Source: 0-14-0-80-60-11 sp049322355
Lineage (GTDB): Bacteria > Desulfobacterota > Desulfobaccia > Desulfobaccales > 0-14-0-80-60-11
Length of the DNA: 64,000 nucleotides
Assembly: GCA_049322355.1 (NCBI GenBank)
Contig: JBMORG010000025.1
Span: 1-64,000, forward strand
Direction: 5' to 3'
Positions within the stretch are counted from its first letter, which is position 1; each line of letters begins with the position of its first letter. Below the pieces are notes generated by a model. The model searched no databases, was not told the DNA's origin, and saw nothing but the letters and a program-made list of their open reading frames with translations. A program made the translations under genes and the position numbers. Shown here in pieces: positions 59,365 through 64,000 of the stretch.

Positions 59365-60711
59365 CTAAGGGTTTTTAGCCAGATTCTTAGGGGACCAGTT
59401 GCGGAGCAACTCCACGGCCTTCTTCAATTGGATATCCTTATCCAATTCCTCCTGAGTGATGGGCTGGTTCCAGGGCTTATCAGTGAGGCCTTCCCCACGC
59501 ATGTGTTGGGTAAGAAGCTCATCCCGCCGTTTCTTAAGGGAGTCTTCCTTCAGCTGTTTTTCTTCCACCACCACATCGGGTTTGATCCCCTTCTCATTAA
59601 TGGTGACCCCGCTGGGGGTAAAGTAGAGTGCAGTCGTAAGACGCAAGGCGGAGCCGTCATCCAGGGGAATTATGGTCTGGACCGAGCCCTTGCCAAAGCT
59701 CTTGGTGCCCACGATTACGGCCCGCTTCTGGTCTTTAAGGGCTCCGGCGACGATCTCGGAGGCCGAAGCACTGCCCTCATTGATAAGCACCACAATGGGA
59801 ATCTCGGCCATCTTACCTTCCGCGGTGGGGCGGGCGTAAAACCGCATATTCTGGTTGCGGCTGCGCCCTTCGGTATAGACGATAAGGCCGCCCTTCAAGA
59901 ATTCGTCAGAGACGCGTACTGCCTGCTCCAGCAACCCGCCTGGATCGTTGCGCAGGTCTAAGATCAGCCCTTTGAAAGGCACCAGGCGCTGTTTCATCTT
60001 TTTGAGGTAGGCCTGCAGATCATTATCGGTGGAATCCTGGAAATTCGTCAGCCTGATGTACCCGATACCGTCGTCCAGGATGCGGGCTTTGACGCTACGG
60101 ATAGGAATAATTTCCCGGGTGATCACCACATCCTTGGGCTGCTGAAAGCCTTCCCGGTTAATAGTAAGATTTACCTTGCTTCCTTTGGGGCCGCGAATCT
60201 GTTTTACGGCTTCCATCAGAGTAATATTTTTAGTGGAGGTTCCGTTGATCTTAACGATCTGGTCTCCAGCCTTCAGACCGGCCTGGTAAGCCGGGGTCCC
60301 TTCAATGGGTGAGACCACTGTCAGAATGCGGTCTTTCATGGTGATCTCGATGCCGATGCCGCTGAACTTTCCCTTAGTTTCGATCTGCAATTCCCGGAAC
60401 TCGTCCGGGGCCATAAAAGAAGAATGGGGGTCCAGGGTCCCCACTGCGCCTTGGATGGCACCGTAAACCAGGTCCTTGGTGGTCTTGGGCTCGGCATATT
60501 GTTCTTCAATGAGGTCCAGGGCCTGAGCAAACACCTTTAATTTGGCGTCGCTGATGGGAGATGGCGAACCCTGCACCTGCCCACTTTTGACCGTCCCCGT
60601 AACATCCTGGTTCTGGCCAAACACCGCCACAGGTCCGGCGAAACTCCAGCCCAGGACCAGTCCCAAAACCAAAGCCACGCCACCCCAAAGCCATGATTTC
60701 CGTAAAATCAT
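59365..60711 (-). CDS. S41 family carboxy-terminal processing protease (CtpA type)
   Basis: This 448-residue secreted or membrane-anchored protease has an N-terminal signal/anchor (WLWGGVALVLGLVLGWSF), a PDZ domain (KGKFSGIGIEI...GDQIVKING) and the S41 core. The catalytic Ser lies in GSASASEI, with the Lys 25 residues later in GTKSFGKG, matching the Ser/Lys spacing of E. coli Tsp. An Asp 11 residues after the Ser is also conserved. It cuts C-termini of exported proteins. It is followed, one gene upstream in the operon, by a non-catalytic paralogue. Confidence 0.95.
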   Translation of the reverse strand: MILRKSWLWGGVALVLGLVLGWSFAGPVAVFGQNQDVTGTVKSGQVQGSPSPISDAKLKVFAQALDLIEEQYAEPKTTKDLVYGAIQGAVGTLDPHSSFMAPDEFRELQIETKGKFSGIGIEITMKDRILTVVSPIEGTPAYQAGLKAGDQIVKINGTSTKNITLMEAVKQIRGPKGSKVNLTINREGFQQPKDVVITREIIPIRSVKARILDDGIGYIRLTNFQDSTDNDLQAYLKKMKQRLVPFKGLILDLRNDPGGLLEQAVRVSDEFLKGGLIVYTEGRSRNQNMRFYARPTAEGKMAEIPIVVLINEGSASASEIVAGALKDQKRAVIVGTKSFGKGSVQTIIPLDDGSALRLTTALYFTPSGVTINEKGIKPDVVVEEKQLKEDSLKKRRDELLTQHMRGEGLTDKPWNQPITQEELDKDIQLKKAVELLRNWSPKNLAKNP

Positions 60712-60792
60712 TTGCTGAATCGTCCTGATAAGAGGACCGGCTCTGGCGAGTGATTAATCACCCGGTTGTGGCCCGCCCCCGAGATATGATTG

Positions 60793-62052
60793 CTATAAAG
60801 CCTTTTCCTTAGGCGCTGTCTGTGGTTTACCGGAGATTATCAGATCCACCGCCTGCTGGACCCAGGGGTCCGTCTCCGGCCTCATCTCTCTAACGGGTTC
60901 CTTCTTGTCCGCCTTCTCATCTTTGGGCGTGGCTCCCAGGACTCCGGGTTCCAGCCCTTTGCCCTGAATTTTATCACCCTTGGGGGTGTAACACTGGGAC
61001 ACGGTCATCATCAGGGCAGAGCCGTCCTCCAGGGGAAATGTCTTGGTTAGACCGCACAGGCCCAGGGTCTTGGCGCCCAGCAGAGTGCTCCGGGACTGAT
61101 CCCGGAGAGCCCCGGCCATGATCTCCGCGGCCCGGGCGGTCCCCTGGTCCACCAACACCACTACTGGGGGTAAATTCTTGAAGATCAGGTCCCGGTCCTT
61201 GCCTTTGTAGGATTCCTCGCTTTTGGGGGAACGCCCCTTGGCCGTTAGTATCTGCTGGTCCCCCAGAAGCAGGGAAGTGCTGCGCACCGCGTCCTCCATG
61301 GCGCCCCGGGCATTGTTGCGCAGGTCCAGGATAATGCCTTTGATCGGCGGCTGGTGCTGTTTAAGGTTTTTCAACACCGAGGCCAACTCCGACGCCGTGT
61401 CATTGTTGAAGTATCGGATACGCACATAAGCGACGTCATGTTCCAGGTAGCGGGAAGTGACGGTGCTCAGTCCCAGGGGTTCCAGAGTAACAGTAAGATC
61501 CAGGGGTTTGACTTCGCCGTTACGCAACACCTGCAGTTTGATTTGACTGTTCGGCGCCCCCTGGAAACGCCGGGCGGCCTCCTGGGTGGTCAGGTTGCGC
61601 ACCTGCTGCCCGTCAATCTTGATAATATGGTCGCCGGGCTTCAGGCCGGCCCTGGTGGCAGGGCTGTCATCGATGACGCTAACCGCCGTAAGAAGATTGT
61701 CCTTGACGATCAACACCAAACCGGCCTCGGCCGGAGAAGCCTTTTCTCCGCTGAGATAGCTCTGATATTCTTTGGGCGTAAAGAAGGAAGAATCGGGGTC
61801 CAAGGAGTTCATCATGCCCCGGAGGGAGCCGTAAATCAAATCCTCTTCTTTCTTGGGCCAGACATATTTCTGGGTGATTTCGAAGAGGGCCTCGGTGTAT
61901 AAGCGCAGGGCGTCGTATTGAGAACTAGGGGCGGCCCACACCGGCAGCAAGAAATGCAATGTCAGAGCCAGGAATAACAGGATCACTCCCAGCCGCAGAG
62001 GTGACCTGACCCATTTGGGACTAAGGGTTTTCAAAGGGTTAAGGGGCTTCAC
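60793..62052 (-). CDS. S41 protease-like protein lacking the catalytic Ser and Lys
   Basis: The 419-residue product (GTG 62052, 11 bases after GGAGG) keeps the anchor helix, the PDZ domain (LKPGDHIIKIDGQQV) and the S41 fold, including ILDLRNN, but not the catalytic dyad. Where CtpA has GSASASE it has GTARAAE, so the nucleophile Ser is Arg (codon 61132-61134). Where CtpA has FGKG it has LGLC, so the Lys is Leu (codon 61057-61059). It is probably an inactive partner, adaptor or regulator of the adjacent protease. The TTG at 62097 is a less likely start that overlaps the transketolase gene. Confidence 0.9.
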   Translation of the reverse strand: MKPLNPLKTLSPKWVRSPLRLGVILLFLALTLHFLLPVWAAPSSQYDALRLYTEALFEITQKYVWPKKEEDLIYGSLRGMMNSLDPDSSFFTPKEYQSYLSGEKASPAEAGLVLIVKDNLLTAVSVIDDSPATRAGLKPGDHIIKIDGQQVRNLTTQEAARRFQGAPNSQIKLQVLRNGEVKPLDLTVTLEPLGLSTVTSRYLEHDVAYVRIRYFNNDTASELASVLKNLKQHQPPIKGIILDLRNNARGAMEDAVRSTSLLLGDQQILTAKGRSPKSEESYKGKDRDLIFKNLPPVVVLVDQGTARAAEIMAGALRDQSRSTLLGAKTLGLCGLTKTFPLEDGSALMMTVSQCYTPKGDKIQGKGLEPGVLGATPKDEKADKKEPVREMRPETDPWVQQAVDLIISGKPQTAPKEKAL

Positions 62053-62062
62053 GGTGCGAACC

Positions 62063-63058
62063 TTACCTCCCTGCCAAGCCCGGGGCTTGCAGGTCAATCA
62101 TCGTTGAGGCCAGATGGTTGGACTTCCGGGCAATGACCTGCACTGCTGCTTTTTTGATATCCTCCGGAGTTAGACCGTAATGTTTCAGGAGATCAGCGGG
62201 TTTACCCGACATTCCAAAGGTGTCCTTCAGGCCGATGCGTTTCATGGGCACAGGAAAATGCTCCCCGAGAATTTCACTCACCGCGCTTCCCAGGCCGCCT
62301 GCGACCATGTGTTCTTCGGCGGTGACCACGGCCCCGGTGCGCCTGGCCGAGTCCACCACCAATTCCCAGTCCAAGGGTTTAAGACAACTCATATTGACCA
62401 CCCGGGCTTCAATGCCGTCTGCAGCCAGCAGCACCGCGGCGTCCAGACAGGCCTGCACCATAATCCCGATCCCCATGAGGGTCACGTCCAGACCCTCCCG
62501 CAAGACGCTGCCCCGGCCCAACTCGAAGACATAGCTGTCGTCATAGATCAAGGGTACGGCCATGCGGCCGGTGCGCATATAGACCGGCCCCTGATAGGTC
62601 GCGGCCCAGCGGGTCATGGCCCTGGTTTCCGGGCCGTCCGCGGGCGCCAGCACCACCAGGTTGGGCAAAATCCGCATCAAGGCCAGGTCTTCCAGAGCTT
62701 GGTGGGAGCCGCCGTCCTCCCCCACTGTCACCCCGCCGTGGGAGGCCACAATTTTGACATTGAGGTTGCCATAGGCGATGGTCTGGCGAATCTGCTCCCA
62801 GGCCCGGCCGGTGGCAAACATGGCAAAGGTGCTGGCAAAGGGGATTTTTCCTCCCAGGGCCAGGCCCGCGGCGGTCCCCATGAGGTCCTGTTCGGCGATC
62901 CCTACATTAAAAAAGCGGTCCTTGAAGACCTTGGCGAAATGATGAGTCTGGGTGGAGCCGGATAGGTCCGCGTCCAGGACCACGATCTGGGGGTTTTCTT
63001 CTCCCAGTTTGGCCAGGGTTTTGCCGTATTCGACTCTGGTGCTTTCTTTGGCGGACAA
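62063..63058 (-). CDS. Transketolase, C-terminal subunit
   Basis: The 331-residue protein contains the pyrimidine-binding and C-terminal domains of a split transketolase. Segments visible are VVLDADLSGSTQTHHFAKVFKDRFFNVGIAEQDLMGTAAGLAL (course given, with the Glu that activates TPP in GIAEQD) and VASHGGVTVGEDGGSHQALEDLALMR. With the neighbouring N-terminal subunit it moves two-carbon units between sugar phosphates. The start is TTG 63058 after GAGGG. A 92-base repeat-bearing spacer separates the two halves. Confidence 0.95.
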   Translation of the reverse strand: MSAKESTRVEYGKTLAKLGEENPQIVVLDADLSGSTQTHHFAKVFKDRFFNVGIAEQDLMGTAAGLALGGKIPFASTFAMFATGRAWEQIRQTIAYGNLNVKIVASHGGVTVGEDGGSHQALEDLALMRILPNLVVLAPADGPETRAMTRWAATYQGPVYMRTGRMAVPLIYDDSYVFELGRGSVLREGLDVTLMGIGIMVQACLDAAVLLAADGIEARVVNMSCLKPLDWELVVDSARRTGAVVTAEEHMVAGGLGSAVSEILGEHFPVPMKRIGLKDTFGMSGKPADLLKHYGLTPEDIKKAAVQVIARKSNHLASTMIDLQAPGLAGR

Positions 63059-63074
63059 TTTTCCCTCACGATAG

Positions 63075-63148
63075 TTTGCGTCTTGGCGTCTTGGCGTCTT
63101 TGCGAGAGCTACTTTTTTAAATCTCGCCAGGACGCCAAGGCGCCAAGG
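63075..63148 (-). repeat. GGCG-octamer inverted repeat, copy C (between the transketolase halves)
   Basis: The plus strand reads TTTGCG-TCTTGGCG-TCTTGGCG-TCTTTGCG-AGAG in the left arm and CTCGCCAG-GACGCCAAGG-CGCCAAGG in the right arm, around a T-rich centre. This is the reverse orientation of copies A (2157) and B (9037). It lies inside what should be a tight two-gene operon. Confidence 0.75.
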
Positions 63149-63150
63149 TA

Positions 63151-63975
63151 TTATCTCCCCAACTCCTCCAAGGCCTGCTGATACTCTTCCGGGGTAGGGG
63201 CGACACCGTGATATTTCTTCTGGCCCTCGAAAATAGAAACCCCTTTGCCTTTGACGGTGTGGGCGATGATCATTCCGGGCCGGCCTTTAATTTCCCTGCA
63301 AGTGCGGAAGGCCTCTTGAATCTCACCGAGGTTGTGGCCGTCCACCTCCAGGGTGTGCCAGCCAAAGGCCCGCCACTTGTCGGCAATGGGCTCGATGCTC
63401 ATGACCTCGGCGGTGTGGCCGTCAATCTGCAGGCGATTGCGATCCAAAATGCCCACCAGGTTGTCCAATCCATAGTGGGCCGCGGTCATGGCCGCTTCCC
63501 AAATCTGCCCCTCTTGGACCTCGCCGTCCCCCATAAGTACATAAACTCGGCTGCCGTGGCCGTTCAGGCGGGCCGCCAGGGCCAACCCGTTGGCGATAGA
63601 TAGTCCCTGTCCCAGTGAGCCGGTGGGGATTTCTACTCCCGGTGTACAGCCGGAATCGGGATGGCCTTGCAGGATGCTGCCGAACTGGCGCAAAGTGAAA
63701 AGCTCCTCCCGGGGGAAATATCCCAGCCGGGCCAAAATCGCGTAATAGGCCGGAGCCCCGTGCCCCTTGGACAAGATAAACCGGTCCCGGTCCATCCAGC
63801 AGGGGTCATCGGCCTTGGTGTGCATTTCGCCAAAAAAGAGAGCCACCAGGATATCGGTGGCCGACAGCGACCCCCCCAGGTGGCCGGAACCGGCCCGGTA
63901 GAGCATCTCGATGATGTCAAGACGGATCTGGCGCGCCAGCTCCTCAAGATGGTTAAGGTCCTGGATAATATTCAT
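63151..63975 (-). CDS. Transketolase, N-terminal subunit
   Basis: This 274-residue subunit binds the thiamine-diphosphate pyrophosphate through GDGEVQEGQIWEA...LDRNRLQIDG. The conserved GSGHLGGSLSATDILVALFF and LSKGHGAPAYYAIL blocks place the substrate and cofactor His residues. Split transketolases are usual in archaea and many anaerobes. The ATG at 63975 follows TAGGAG. Upstream lies the end of the window, so its promoter and any earlier operon genes are not visible. Confidence 0.96.
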   Translation of the reverse strand: MNIIQDLNHLEELARQIRLDIIEMLYRAGSGHLGGSLSATDILVALFFGEMHTKADDPCWMDRDRFILSKGHGAPAYYAILARLGYFPREELFTLRQFGSILQGHPDSGCTPGVEIPTGSLGQGLSIANGLALAARLNGHGSRVYVLMGDGEVQEGQIWEAAMTAAHYGLDNLVGILDRNRLQIDGHTAEVMSIEPIADKWRAFGWHTLEVDGHNLGEIQEAFRTCREIKGRPGMIIAHTVKGKGVSIFEGQKKYHGVAPTPEEYQQALEELGR

Positions 63976-64000
63976 CTCCTAATCAGTTCGGCAAAGCCCC

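Overview
The window is 64 kb of GC-rich bacterial chromosome with dense, mostly co-oriented housekeeping operons. No mobile element, CRISPR array, tRNA or rRNA was recognised. An anaerobic, respiratory member of the Desulfobacterota (old Deltaproteobacteria), perhaps close to Desulfobacca, fits best. The reasons are zinc-type S14, L36 and S4, a complex I cluster without nuoEFG, a giant two-headed acyl-CoA dehydratase activase, a split transketolase, DUF1844, and a sigma-54 activator. This placement is inferred from gene content, not from a tree.

Region 1 (1-16141, + strand) is the fused S10-spc-alpha ribosomal supercluster. It runs from the end of tuf through rpsJ to rplQ and includes secY, adk, map, infA and rpoA, ending at a strong hairpin terminator. 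Almost every long spacer inside it carries a dispersed repeat. These are a GNRA-capped hairpin, seven-base tandem repeats, eight-base GGCG inverted repeats and C-rich hairpins.

Region 2 (16142-23570) is accessory. It holds a secreted NlpC/P60 hydrolase, a candidate three-way-junction RNA (about 17345-17546), and a PF12224-like amidoligase coupled to a small Cys-containing protein. A minus-strand group follows: a cytochrome b561-like protein and an MBL-fold/TPR protein flanked by two distant paralogues of an unknown family, then two unknown membrane or exported proteins. About 700 bases of AT-rich leader come next, ending in a good sigma-70 promoter.

Region 3 (23571-31335, + strand) holds a class V aminotransferase coupled to serA (probably serine synthesis), DUF1844, ispE, prs, pth, an unknown small protein and a sigma-54 activator without a sensor domain. 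A bidirectional terminator at 31305-31335 separates it from the next operon.

Region 4 (31357-41298, - strand) is an eleven-subunit complex I operon, nuoABCDHIJKLMN, with a recognisable promoter. The NADH-dehydrogenase module NuoEFG is missing, so the electron donor is probably ferredoxin or another carrier.

Region 5 (41509-52070, + strand) holds a creatininase-family amidohydrolase, a phosphomannomutase-type enzyme, a 57-residue protein one base upstream of a radical SAM enzyme, the 1409-residue activase, and priA. Region 6 (52154-63975, mostly - strand) holds a multi-PAS diguanylate cyclase, an exported unknown protein, der, an active CtpA-type S41 protease, an S41 paralogue that has lost its catalytic Ser and Lys, and the two halves of a transketolase.
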